NCBI RefSeq assembly: GCF_027943255.1
Contig: NC_072896.1
Location: 46,774,501-46,838,500 of the forward strand
Length of the DNA stretch: 64,000 nucleotides
Direction of reading: 5' to 3'
Source of the DNA: Anastrepha obliqua
Lineage: Eukaryota > Arthropoda > Insecta > Diptera > Tephritidae
Positions within the stretch are counted from its first letter, which is position 1; each line of letters starts with the position of its first letter. The notes beneath the pieces were generated by a model. It did not search any database and was not told the origin of the DNA. It saw nothing but the letters and a program-made list of their open reading frames with translations. The position numbers were made by a program, and so were the translations under genes. Shown here one piece after another: positions 1 through 10,298 of this stretch.

Positions 1-240
1 GAGAGAACGTAGGTTCGAATCTCGGTGAAACAGCAAAATTAAGAAAAAACAAGCAATGGCAAACCTTCGGGTGTATTTCCGCCATGAAAATGCTCCTCAT
101 AAAAATATTTGCCGTTCGGAGTCGGCTTGAAACTGTAGGCCCCTCCATTTGTGGAATAACATCAAGACGTACGCCACAAATAGGAGGCGGAGTTCGGCCA
201 AACACCCCAAAAGGGTGTACGCGCCAATTATATTTACATA
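1..240 (+). mobile_element. tRNA-derived SINE, head cut off by window edge
   Basis: This is the 3' part of a SINE family with four copies in the window. A polymerase III B-box match (GGTTCGAATCT) is visible at 12-22; the A box would lie just before base 1. The body carries the family's conserved blocks: CCGCCATGAAAATGCTCCTC near 80, GCCGTTCGGAGTCGGCTTGA near 111, and the tail GTGTACGCGCCAATTATAT near 214. The Pol III-head interpretation is established for tRNA-derived SINEs; the family name is unknown to me. It ends in TA-rich DNA exactly where a small inverted-repeat element starts. Confidence 0.8.
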
Positions 241-495
241 TCGCACCCTAAATACAAAAGGGTCAAAACTCAAAATTTTCCACACTCGAGCTTGACTTGT
301 TTACAGTAGCACAGAAAACAAACTATGTGACATATCACGCTGAAATTTGCCATGTAAGCTTATAACAGTCCTACCAAAAAACAAAAAAATTATTTTTGCC
401 ATATGTCATCCGCGGACCGTTTTATTGATAACGTCTCGTTCATATTTGAGCAGAAGTACATTTTGAGTTGTGACGCTTTTGTATTTAGGGTGCGA
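241..495. mobile_element. 255-bp MITE with 36-bp terminal inverted repeats
   Basis: The left arm (241-276, starting TCGCACCCTAAATACAAAAG) is the near-perfect reverse complement of the right arm (460-495). Both ends are flanked by TA (239-240 and 496-497). No coding capacity is seen. TA duplication and TIRs suggest a non-autonomous Tc1/mariner-superfamily MITE, but the TIR matches none of the mariner elements found elsewhere in the window. It sits between two SINE copies that face each other. Confidence 0.75.
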
Positions 496-497
496 TA

Positions 498-650
498 TAT
501 ATATTTCTCATGGCAGAAATACGCTAGAATGTTGCGATTGTCTGCCGAGTAGCGACCGCCATTAGAAAAACCGTTTTCTATGAAACCGTTTTCTATGAGA
601 TTGGAACTTGTGCACTTCCGAATGGTAGTCACTTATCAACAATTCCGCTG
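498..650 (-). mobile_element. SINE fragment (head half), same family
   Basis: Read on the minus strand this carries the SINE head: the GTGACTACCATTCGG block (rc near 613-630) and the CGTATTTCTGCCATGAGAAA block (rc near 510-530). It contains a short internal duplication (GTTTTCTATGA twice, near 573-600). It is cut after the CCATGA block, where the MITE begins. The orientation is opposite to the copy at 1-240. Confidence 0.65.
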
Positions 651-884
651 TGTAAATTACGTTGCGCAATATTGCCAGTAATTTAAAGAATTCATCCGAG
701 ATTTCAAACAGATCGACTTTTTATGCTACGAGCCGACAACTTCGACGTTAATGGTGCTTGGGGACAAATCGAAGGTATAAAGAATTTCACAGTGCATTCT
801 CACAGAAATAATAGTCAAGGGACTTCAGGTTAATCAAACGGAGGCAAGAATTGTACAGAGAAATTTAGAGAGCAGGAATATATT

Positions 885-1985
885 TAAGGAAAGCTTTTTG
901 AGTACGCCCAGTTCTATTAACAGGAAATTACAGATCTCTAGATGAATGCAGCATAGTCAAGCTGTGGTCGACCTCGTTGGTCGGCGCGATGTCACCAATC
1001 TGCTCTCTCAGAGCATCTCTTTCTACGAGCCATTTGTCACAACTATAAAATTTGTGTTCGGCGTTCTGCCGTTCTCGGCATGTTCTGAGGCATGAAATAG
1101 CCCACTTCTCCGAAATTCTTTCGAACCCATTTACCTATTGTAGGAATGATCTTCGCCGTCCATCTGCCACTCGATTCAGTATCGCATCGGTTTTGCTACC
1201 GCAGCATGGTTCGGCATCTCCGTCCCAAAGCATTAGTGGTGGCGTGTTTTTTCCTAGAATCCCGCGAATCCATTCGTTCCCAGGCCATGAGGTCGATAGG
1301 TTTCTTCCCACTGATCACAAAAACTGCTGCTCCTGAGACAGTGCAGTATCCTGAAGCAAATCAGAGTGCCGCTGCTCATTCTACATACAGGCGCGCCAGT
1401 GGCTTGCGCTTTGTCTTACAGTTTAGCGCATCTCCCCATATTTCGCTGCCGTACTGGATCATTGCGTTTGTGCTGGCCATGATCAGTCTTCTTTTACTTT
1501 GAGTTAGCCCACTGATGTTCGCCACTAGTCTGGTCAGTATTCCCGTGATTTTCGGTGCTTTAGTAGCCACGTCTCGTATCTGGGCCCAGAACGTAAGCCT
1601 GCATTCAACTATGCCCGGTTTTTGAGTTACTAGGGATGTGCCGCCTAGTTGCATGTTGACTTCGAGTGGCATGTGGCCTTGTTTCATAGGCATTACTTCG
1701 ATCTTATGTTTGACGAGCTTCAGGCCATGGTCCTCAAGCCAAAATTAGGTCCTTAACATGACTTGGTTCAGCTTCCTCCTGGTGTACTCAGTATCTCGCG
1801 ATCATCCGCTATCCTACCACGCCGCGTAACCCACGAGATGTGTGTCTTCTAGCAATTCTATAATCAGGATCTCAGATTCCAGAGATCGGGACCGAGAATA
1901 GATTCATGGGCTACGCCAGACGTTACCGCTTTAGTTTTCTGACCACCTGGTATGTCGTACAGAAGTCCTTCTTACTTCCTATTAA
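885..1985 (-). pseudogene. R1-clade LINE remnant, reverse transcriptase C-terminus
   Basis: Frames on the minus strand read as the last part of an R1-type non-LTR reverse transcriptase: a palm fragment with a GYADDI-like stretch (about 1800-1830, broken by a stop), then EVNMQLGG and RLTFWAQIRDVATKAPKITGI (about 1540-1660), MIQYGSEIWGD (about 1440), and the C-terminal GRWT...WVRKNFGEVGYF region (about 1100-1170). Several stops and frameshifts interrupt it. No RNase H domain is seen, as is usual for R1. Placement rests on recalled family motifs; it is a dead copy. Confidence 0.65.
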
Positions 1986-2424
1986 AATCAACATTTCACC
2001 AGCTGTTCTTTCGTATAAATTTCCAATTTTTTGCCCTTATTTTGCTGTGAGTAAATATTGAATTCGTTATAGAAGAATTACTACAATACATTTTTCCACC
2101 TTCTTATTCGATTACTCCCTACAGTAGATGCGAATTTAGGAAGATCGCTTTTGAGTCTTATAATATGCACACCGCTGTATGTTTGTACACTTTTTTGTAT
2201 TGTTCTTTGGCTACGCATCAAGCGCCATTCGCGCGTGTTTTGTTTGTCGGTAAATATGTACAACATGAATTATCATTATTAATCACTGCCTGACAGCAGG
2301 ATAAAAACATAAGACAGCGAAAATTAAAAAAAAAAAACTGATTGTAATGTAAAAGAACAAAACAGAGGGCCAAAACTACAAAACCCGTAAAGGTAATAAA
2401 TACATATTTTTACAGGCCAGCCTA
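1986..2424. other. unassigned A+T-rich spacer
   Basis: I see no coding signal or clear repeat here. A poly(A) run of about 12 lies near 2326-2337, but no element could be assigned to it. Confidence 0.4.
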
Positions 2425-3242
2425 GCGAGAATACCTTGTACAGCTTAAACAGCGATTTCGTTGGAGAAGTTATTGCCCATAGCAGTGGCCCAAAGAGAAT
2501 AATCCATCGGATTCGGTCTGGTGAATTTGAGGGCCATTTTGTGGACGTTATGAAGTTCGGGACGTTGTTTTTTAGCCATTCTTTGTACACTCGAGCTTTG
2601 TGAGATGGTGCCGAGTTCTGCTGAAACGTCCATGGTCTGCCACCGAAATGTTTGTCTACCCACGGCTTCAAAACAGCCTCCAGAATACTTTCCCTATCAA
2701 ATTTCGCATTTACCTTGACGTTTGGAGCCCATCTGCGGTTATAGCAGCCTAAACCATTATCTGCTGCCTTCTGGTGGCCAATCGATGACTCAAATTATTG
2801 TATGAACGGCCGTTCAAATAAATCCTATCGTTTTGGGAGTTAACGAATTGCTCAATTTCTATAATTTTCTTGTCAGAAAACACAATGTTCGGAAAGCTTC
2901 CGCACAATGCTCCTTCGCTTTCTCAAGTCTCACTTGTTGCTGCTTTGGTGTGAGATCATACGCCTTCTGGATGTTGTAAGGCTTGACCTTGAGATCATTT
3001 TTCAGTATGCGGCGGTTGCTTCCATCAGATATTTTTAGTTCTTTCGCCAATTGATTAGCACTTCGTCGGGGATTTCGCTCAAGTCGCTACTTCACTTTTT
3101 GAACCATTTCACGTGACGTTGCAGTCTTTTGGTGACCACCTCTATGACGTTTCGTGATGCTACCGGTATCATTGTAACGAGTAATGGTGCGATAAACAAA
3201 AACTTTATTTACTTTAAGCTGCACGAGCTCACGAACAATCAC
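2425..3242 (-). pseudogene. mariner-like transposase remnant, DD37D type (copy 1)
   Basis: The minus strand encodes fragments of a Tc1/mariner-superfamily transposase. The N-terminal HTH part is at 2859-3060 (MAKELKISDGSNRRILKNDL), and the catalytic part near 2560-2660 reads GGRPWTFQQNSAPSHKA, with the second catalytic Asp changed to Asn. The interval from that residue to the third Asp (NPMDYSLW) is 38 residues, the DD37D spacing of maT-like families. The 3' end is missing, and the 5' end runs directly into an antisense SINE at 3243. Two further copies of the same family are at 32312 and 38323. Confidence 0.75.
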
Positions 3243-3440
3243 TGGCGTTTTGATGTTATTCCACAAGTGGATGGACCTTCAGTTTTAGGTCAACTCCGAA
3301 CGGCAAATGGTTTCTTGGGGCGAGCTTTTTCTAGGCAGAAATACACTCTGAGGTTTTCTAGTATTGAATCTCTTATTCACCTGTGTAGTTCCGAATGGTA
3401 GTCACGCACCAAGCTATTCGGCTACGGCGGCCGCCTTAAA
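3243..3440 (-). mobile_element. SINE copy, reverse orientation
   Basis: On the minus strand this begins GGCGGCCGCCGTAGCCGAAT (3415-3434 region), including an A-box match TAGCCGAATAGC. It continues through GTGACTACCATTCGG, CAGAGTGTATTTCTGCC and GCCGTTCGGAGTTGACC, and ends near the CTTGTGGAATAACATC block at about 3245. It is truncated at its 3' end, where it abuts the DD37D mariner remnant. The B-box region is degraded. Confidence 0.75.
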
Positions 3441-3461
3441 CAAACATACATACTTATAGTA

Positions 3462-4370
3462 AAGGGTCCGCCATATAACTTTACGGAATTAAAAATGCTA
3501 TAAAAAAGAAACTACTCAATATTTTTTCAAACTGTTTTTTTTATTTTGAAGTACAATCCTTTCGGTTAATGATGGAACACAACTTCATTCATATGGCTGC
3601 CTCGGCTAGCCATGCACCATCCCATACGATCGGTCCAATTTTTGAACACATTTTCGTTTGTATGCGGCTGTATTTCAGCTATGACATCGCGTATGTTGGC
3701 CTTCAGTGCATCAATTGTTGCTGGTTTGTTGGCATAACACTGGTCTTTGACGGCACCCCAAAGATAATAATCCAACGACGTCAAATCGCAGCTCCGAGGC
3801 AGCCAAACGATATCAGAATTTCGGCTGATAACGCGATCTTCGAAGACAGTGCGCAAAAGATTGATCGTAGCATTCGCTGTGTGGCAAGTAGCGTCATCTT
3901 GTTGGAACCAAATGCCACCAATATCCTCCTCTTCAATTTCTCGGAACAAAAATTCGTTCAACATGACCCGGTAACGCTCTCCATTGACCATTGACCAATG
4001 ATGCCTCTCGACCAAAATCCGCATCAAACAGTGACTCGTTGTGAATGCATCGGCTTTTCTTTGAGTGCGTGCGGGTTTTCTAAGCCCCAAATGCGGCAAT
4101 TTTGCTTTTTAACATACCCGCCGAGATGGAAATGAGCTTCATCCGAAAAGATGATTTTTCGGTAAAAGTCTTCATCTTCTTCAAGTCGATCCCAAGCCCA
4201 TGAAGCGAAGCGAAAACGCCTTGGGTGGTCGGTCCTTTGAGCGTATACACAACCATTTTCGTTCAGCGGAAGAATAAAATTAAATTTTTGTCAAATCAGA
4301 TGACAGCTAAGTGTTACCATTCTTCAAATAATACCTAGTTCAAATCCGTAACGATAGATGGCGAGCCCTG
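3462..4370 (-). mobile_element. DD41D mariner-like transposon, 909 bp, decayed
   Basis: The ends are inverted repeats of about 24 bp (left 3462-3486, AAGGGTCCGCCATATAACTT; right 4346-4370, rc CAGGGCTCGCCATCTATCGT), flanked by TA at 3460-3461 and 4371-4372. The minus strand encodes a transposase. SDEAHF (first Asp) lies near 4145, and after an in-frame TGA and a deletion or frameshift the frame 3566-4099 carries FQQDDATCHTA and SCDLTSLDYYLWG, whose catalytic Asps (68 and 110 of that frame) are 42 apart. DD41D spacing is known from the rosa/Visitor mariner clades; membership here is inferred from the spacing. The N-terminal DNA-binding part is largely missing, so it is inactive. Confidence 0.85.
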
Positions 4371-4372
4371 TA

Positions 4373-5385
4373 TATATTCGCATATTATTATAAATAATTT
4401 TTCAATTCGTTTCGTTGTAAAAAATATAGGAAAACCGATTGCATAATTGCCATAATCACTTGCCCTGTTAGTAATGTTCGAATCAGCTGACTGTGACAAG
4501 AGACCTTCAAAGCTTACAAAGCCCGAGAAACGTGGAGATTTGGCTACTCAGGCCTTCTGCGCTTTTCGATTTTTTACTGAGATGTGTAAATTATTTATTT
4601 TTTTTTAAATATATTTTGCGGCATATTCGAGTTCTGGTTTTACTTTATGTAGATCTCAAGAAACTCGAAATTTTCAAAAACGATTAAGAAGTTCTGAAGA
4701 AAAATTTTCGCTTAATATTTGTCTATTTAGTAAGCAGTCGTTAAGAAATTTTCCAGACTTCTTGCTATCCTTATCTAAAGTATGGTTTTTGTTGTTTGAC
4801 AAAAAGAGCTGGGTCGCGTTTTTGAACAGCGATATCTGTGTGCTTCATTATTTCTCAAAGGAAAAGTGGCAGGAATGTCTAGTTCTTCTATGAACTGGTA
4901 AATATCGAAATTTCTTCGGCTCTACTATTTTTCACACAAGGAGAGGTCAGTGCTAGACCTTAATCAAAAATCTTTGTTTACCTATGTAGTTCCAATTTTT
5001 CCTGCCGGGCGGTTGTACTTTTTATTATTACTACTGCTGGTTTATGTTTTCGCAGCACTACCTACATACTTACATATAAAATATTTTTTCTCTACAAGTA
5101 TTTTGTTTATTTTTGGCCTGGTGTTTTGATTTTTGCACCTGCGGCACTATAGCCGGCTAGCAACGTCAACAACGGTGGGCAGCAACTTTTCAATGCACCA
5201 CTACCAGTGCCGCCAACCAGAGTGGGGGTACACGCGTCCAAATTACAATGGTAAACATTTTCATTTTGTTGGCATTTTTGTTATTATTTGTTGAATGACT
5301 AGCTGGAAGGGTTGGCCGGTCTGTCTTGTTGCCGGTCCGCCGGCCAGCCTTAAATACATAAAGATGCTATACACATGGACATATA
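4373..5385. other. unassigned spacer
   Basis: A+T-rich DNA, with a GC-richer patch at 5140-5350 containing GCCGG-type motifs and CATA-type short repeats near 5060 and 5370. No gene or element is recognised. Confidence 0.4.
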
Positions 5386-5387
5386 CA

Positions 5388-5745
5388 TATACAGGGTGAT
5401 ATTTACATCCGGCGTTAGGAACTAGAACTATGGAATAACATCCATGATGTGACGGACATTGAGTTTAAGGTTAGATATTTAGAAAATGCGCCCGAACAAA
5501 GTTGGGAACCGAGTACAGGTGTTTGAGGCTTAGTTTTTCATTAGTTCAGTCTTTTCAGAGGAAATTCCGAGGCAAAAAAACAGAATTTTCACATTCAGGG
5601 TTCCGAAAATCCATGCGCCCATCTACAAAGAAAGACTGTTTGGTGGTTGATGTTAACGGTGCGGCATCAGTGGACCATTTCGAAAGCGATTTAAATTATT
5701 TAAAAGTCGCAGTTCAGTCGACATTCGATGTTTGTGGCTGACTTC
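5388..5745 (+). mobile_element. possible mariner 5' end (solo)
   Basis: After a TATA stretch the sequence begins ACAGGGTGATATTTACATCC, resembling the TA-CAGGGTGG start of the DD41D mariner at 38751. A downstream plus-strand frame (5502-5741) contains SLVQSFQRKFRGK, loosely like a mariner HTH. No catalytic region or second TIR is found. This could be chance. Confidence 0.25.
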
Positions 5746-5984
5746 GGAAATAGATTAATAATCCTATTTAATTCAAATTCTTCTATAATCGCTGTCATTT
5801 ATTCTTACGAATTTGTATTTCTCTGCAATGCATTTATGTACATCCTAGACTATATAAATATAGCCAAAAATATAACCAAGAAGCTCCGATGCCAAACCCT
5901 CCGCTTGTAAGCTGCAACTTGACTACATTAGACTACTTCTATTTTGATATGGTTAAGGATAAATGTTTCACCAATCACCCAAAG

Positions 5985-6178
5985 ACAATTACATGGTGAA
6001 AAAAATTCAGGCCATTAAGCGGCTCTTAGCGAATTTCAAAGAATCAAGAGTTGGCTGACGTAACTGGGGTCATGACAGTGGGTTGTTCAGGAAAAAAATG
6101 AGTGTTGGGGATATACGAAAAAAAAAAAAAAAAAACGCAGCCAGTCTTCATTTATTCCGTTGCTGTCTGAGTGTGAAG
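5985..6178. repeat. unnamed repeat family R, left half (split copy)
   Basis: Shares order and wording with 9044-9215 and 47290-47567: GCGAATTT, then GGCTGACGTAACTGGGG, a GGATATACGAAAAA-type A-rich tract, and CCGTTGCTGTCTGA. It stops at about 6178, where a LINE remnant starts. The missing right half appears at 7430-7570 on the other side. The class is unknown. Confidence 0.55.
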
Positions 6179-6179
6179 G

Positions 6180-7300
6180 TGAAATGGGTGAAGTACCACT
6201 CTGGCACTCCCTACGTAGCACTCAATCACCGTTTTGATACCATTATGAGACCTCCAGCAGTCAGATATCCACAGAAAGCCAGAGTTTTTGATGTAACGGA
6301 GAAGATTGATGGGATTTAGGTTGGAGCACTGCAGCAGACTGTTGAAAAAGGATTATCTAGTGAACTTAATCATCTAGCTGCCAGATCCGGACATTTACAG
6401 AGAAAGTACTCAACAGCCTTCTTCTACGAAAGGTTCCCACAGCCTCTGCAATGGGGATTAAATGGTAAACCTAGCTTTTCTGCGTGTGTGTCGATCGACC
6501 ATTGATCTGTTAACATAGCTACGAGTTTGGAAAATGAATGGCGTGGAGTCCCCAGGGCTTTTTGAGTCCAGAGTCTGTTGTAATGGGACCAAAGGATTTA
6601 TGAAAGAGAACATGAAGAAATGGAACTCCATCTTTTCTACCCTTTCCTGAGAAATAAGTTGTGCAGTTCCCTTAACAACAGTCGGGGAAATGCCGATGAC
6701 TGTGTAGGAGATCTCCGAGACCAATGCAGTCGGCTCCTTCCTGACAAACTCATCAGCAATTTCATTTCCTCCTATGTTCCTATGTCCTGGAACAAAGGTG
6801 AGAGAAATTTCACTTGTACAAACAAATTATTTTATCTCCGCCTTACAGAAGTTGAGCAGTTTGACTACGCACGATGGGTACGTCTGAATCTTGATCGCGG
6901 CTTCACCATTTGAAAAAAAAAATAATATCTCTCTCGCTCCCACGTTCCCTAAGCATTTTGCAGGATCGCAAAGACTTCTGCTTAAAAATAACGAAATAGG
7001 TAAATTGGCTGGTTTAGAGAAAACACTTGCTCCGACTTCCGATTCCATGTTGGGGCCGTCACTGAAGACAGATGTATCAGTTTCGATACAGAGTTTCCTC
7101 TCATTTCAATCCGGTCTCCTTGGAAGGATTGTCCTGATACGACTCTCAAAATCCATTTCTTCGATAGAGAGATCAGTACGAAGTTCAGAGAAATGCGGTG
7201 TTAACTGCTTAAACTGGGGCTGGGGGTCTATAGTTCAAACGAGAAAGTCATTGCCGAGGCAGAAGCATATTTTGGAGAGTTCGACAAATCCTATTTTTCC
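6180..7300 (-). pseudogene. LINE family A remnant with RNase H domain
   Basis: Minus-strand frames read as the RNase H and C-terminal part of a non-LTR retrotransposon polyprotein: VFSDGPNMESEVGASVFSK (about 7000-7070, first RNase H Asp), a lost middle, then FVPGHRNIGGNEIADEFVRK (about 6760-6800, last Asp), and the terminal WSIDTHAEK...RGCG...EYFLCKCPDLAAR region (about 6390-6510), a degraded Cys/His cluster. Several frameshifts and stops occur. The same family recurs at 35440-36880 and, as a 3' end only, at 61180-61640. RNase H places it in the I/LOA group rather than R1. Confidence 0.65.
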
Positions 7301-7429
7301 GGCGGGGTTAAAAAATGGTCGAACACTTCTCGTATTACTAACAGAGGACTATGTTGAAAAAAATTTTAAATGGTGCCTTCGTAAGATATCTAACTTCCGA
7401 TCAAAGCTGGAGAAAGTGGTTATTTGCTC

Positions 7430-7570
7430 TGGGATGACGAGTGTGTGAATACTTATGAAATGTGCAGATAGAACTCTCCCGCCGATCACCCGATGGCGTG
7501 GCAGCCGAAGTTATTCGTTCAATATCGTTTTTCACCCTGGCTGAAGGCCAAATCTGTTAATCTATCATTC
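7430..7570. repeat. repeat family R, right half (split copy)
   Basis: GATGACGAGTGTGTGAATAC followed by a degraded ATGGCGTGGCAGCCGAAGTT matches the right part of the copies at 9263-9560 and 47510-47567. Together with 5985-6178 it looks like one repeat copy opened by the LINE between them. Confidence 0.5.
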
Positions 7571-9043
7571 TTGACACAATTCAAGAGTTGAAACATGAAA
7601 TTGAGGTTGTATAAGATAAGTTAGTGGCATAAGTGCCGAAACTCGCAAATTTTACTGAAAAATGTTGGTTGATGAAAATTTTATTCAATGAAGAGGTTTG
7701 AACTTTCCAATAAAAAATTTATTGAACATCAAGCATTTTTTATTTATAGCCGAATTATATTCCAAACACTAGATGGATCACCTTGTAAGATATACATATG
7801 TATGTACTGATATATGCGTGTGCTTGAGTGCCGTTTGAATGTGTGAAAATGTGCAAATGCTGCATTAAGCAAATATGTGCACAACACGCTGCCGCCACTG
7901 TTCATAATTGCTTAGGCCCTTGCCGCTCTCGATAATTTTAAGGCCACACCACAGCGCAGCAGGAGTACCAGCAATATGGAGCTATGAATTAATCCAAAAG
8001 GACGGGACCTGTTTTGGAGATCCTTTGGGCACAAACGCAAAGAGTTTTGGTCGTTTATTTGATATTTTGTTTTATCGAAGCGCACGCACACTTCCATACG
8101 TACATAATTATGCAGCAATACACATAATGTACACGTGCTTGCCTTTTGTATTCAAATATTGGCGAAATAAGTATACACACATCCACGAATTGGGAGCAAC
8201 AGCGTAGCAAATACCAAAAACTAACAATATAAACGCCTCCCCTCGGAGGCCCAGCGGGAAGCACAAGCATATAAATACATACATATATGCATGTGTATAT
8301 GCATACAAATGTACATACATACATACACATATATACACACATATATATACAGATGCTTAATGTGAATGTACATTTATGCTTTGAAGTGAAAAAATACTCA
8401 TTCGATGATTTATAGTTTTTTCATTGTATGGGTACCAGGAAATTGCCAATGTTGTTCAATGAATATCCCTGCTACAATGTAATAATAGTAATAACAAATA
8501 TTTACACAATTTCCATAGAAAATTTATAACATATCACATTTTTTGTTCTTCGTATCAGAGAGGAAATTTGAATGCCTCGGAACGATGCTGTTGAAAATAA
8601 ATGTGTGAAATGTGTGTATGTGTACGTGTATGTGTATGTGAGTATGTATATTCTATGAATAAAGGTGCCCCACAAAAAACAGTTGCTGTTTTTTCATCCA
8701 AAAATTGGGTATATATAATAATTTTCATCTAAAATAATAGTATTGGCCCAATAAATGGTTATTTCTTATTAATTTGAATATGTCGATGTATTTAAAATGA
8801 AATAAATTGGGTGCAGATCTCTTAAGCATACATTTTTCATCAACTAACGGCATTTAATCGGAAAAAATGCTTTGTAATTTACTTTTCGTGAAAAATTCGG
8901 TTTTTATAGGCATTTTCAACACGGAACAACGCAGAAATAACCTTGTGATGGCCAGCAATGTTGGTGGAAACCGTGGAAGATAAAAAAATTTACGATTCAG
9001 TATGAAAAAATACCCTTTTTTGTCACGGGGAAAAGATTTTTAG
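7571..9043. other. TE-poor spacer with microsatellites
   Basis: A+T-rich DNA with a CATA/TATA-type microsatellite at about 8262-8355 and GTAT-type repeats at 8610-8650. At 7770-7795 the minus strand reads CAAGGTGATCCATCTAGTG, which resembles a mariner end (compare CAAGGTGGCG at 12232), but no body follows. The open frames here are microsatellite translations and not gene-like. Confidence 0.4.
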
Positions 9044-9560
9044 AGCTGCGCTATTTAACAGATCGTTGCTCGGCTCTCAGCGAATTTGAGAGAAATAGCT
9101 AATGGGCTGACGTCACTTGGGGTATGTTAAAAAAGTGAGATCATATTGGTGATGCACCAAAAAAAAATCAACCAGTGACACTTCGTTGCCGCCTGAACAA
9201 CGAATATGAATACAAATCAACACAGTCTCGCTCAAGTTGCTTCGTTGACGAAAAGGTTTTTAGATGTGTACTACCTAGCAGTCGGTTATTCGGCTCTGAG
9301 CGAATTTGGCAGATATGCCGACGTCATTAGTTTTGTGTTTCACAATAATTAGCTTTAGCTTAGTATGACGCAGAATCCAAAGATCCCCTGAAACATTTTT
9401 TTTTTTCACCATACCTAACAAGCAAACCTGGTATCTATCTATCTTCTTTGATGAATAACGACTGATTGGATGAGTGTGTGAATACATGTAAAATGATCGT
9501 GCATAACTCGGCTGATGAATCACTCCCATCACGTGGCAGCCAAAGTTCTACCTTTTGTTT
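9044..9560. repeat. repeat family R, two adjoining partial copies
   Basis: The first unit (9044-9215) has GGCTCTCAGCGAATTTGAGA, GGGCTGACGTCACTTGGGG and TTCGTTGCCGCCTGAACAAC. The second (9263-9560) restarts with TTCGGCTCTGAGCGAATTTG and CCGACGTCATTAG and ends with GATTGGATGAGTGTGTGAAT and CACGTGGCAGCCAAAGTTCT. Order and wording match 47290-47567. No TIRs or frame are obvious; the class is unresolved. Confidence 0.5.
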
Positions 9561-9619
9561 TTTTACCATAGTGTATGGTCAAACCTGGTGATCTATCATC
9601 CTTGGCTTGTGTGAATAGT

Positions 9620-9945
9620 TAGTGAGCCGCCGTAGTTAAATGGTTGGTGTCTGGCTTGCAGTCAGTAGTACCCGAGTTCGTAACTCACTGTGGGCACGAA
9701 ACATTAAATGTTAGAAAACGTTTTTTTCCCAATAGCGATCGCCTTTCGACAGACAATGGCAATCCTTCGATTATATTTCTGCCATGAAAAAGCTCCTCGT
9801 AAAAATCCATCTGCCGTTCGGGGGCGGCATAAAACTGTAGGTTCCGCCATTTGTGGAAAAACATCAAAACGTACACGACACATTGGAAGAGGAACTCGGC
9901 CAATGGCCTAATAAATGATGTAAGTGCTAATTTTGTTGTTGTTGT
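9620..9945 (+). mobile_element. full-length tRNA-derived SINE
   Basis: The head has an A-box match (TAGTTAAATGGT, 9633-9644) and a B-box match (GAGTTCGTAAC, 9674-9684). The body holds TATTTCTGCCATGAAAAAGC, TGCCGTTCGGGGGCGGC, TTTGTGGAAAAACATCAAAA and GGAACTCGGCCAATGGCC. The tail is (TTG)n at about 9928-9945. It has diverged from the 36395 copy, especially in the head, so it is probably an older subfamily. Confidence 0.75.
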
Positions 9946-10169
9946 TGAATGAACCACCTACTTGTATAAATTGTATTTAAAGTATTGGTTATTTTTATGT
10001 GACACACACTGCATATTGCAATTGTTCTAGACTTATAATAAATGAAATAAACAAAATATCGAATAACCACTGCAAAAAATACTTTGTGGAAAGAGCGACA
10101 GCCAGAAAAGAAGAAGCCTCGCGCCGCTGATATGGATTGGCGGCGTAGATGAAGGCGTAATTTAATTTT

Positions 10170-10298
10170 TTAATTTAATTTATCCTAGTAGGTGGTCCAA
10201 TGACCGACACTGCGACCTAAAAGATCTTTTGTGTCAAGCTACCTAATTTAATATGGATGATCCTTCTGATCATCCGCGAAAGTTGCCCGACCACTACA
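10170..10298 (-). other. 3' UTR of the LINE
   Basis: Sequence downstream of the stop on the minus strand, ending in TAATTTAATTTTTTAATTT-like A/T repeats near 10158-10180. The exact end and any target duplication could not be fixed. Confidence 0.45.

Noticed and set aside
8055..8342. Long Cys/Tyr/Met-rich open frames
   Set aside because: They translate a CATA/TATG microsatellite and overlap in several frames; not gene-like.
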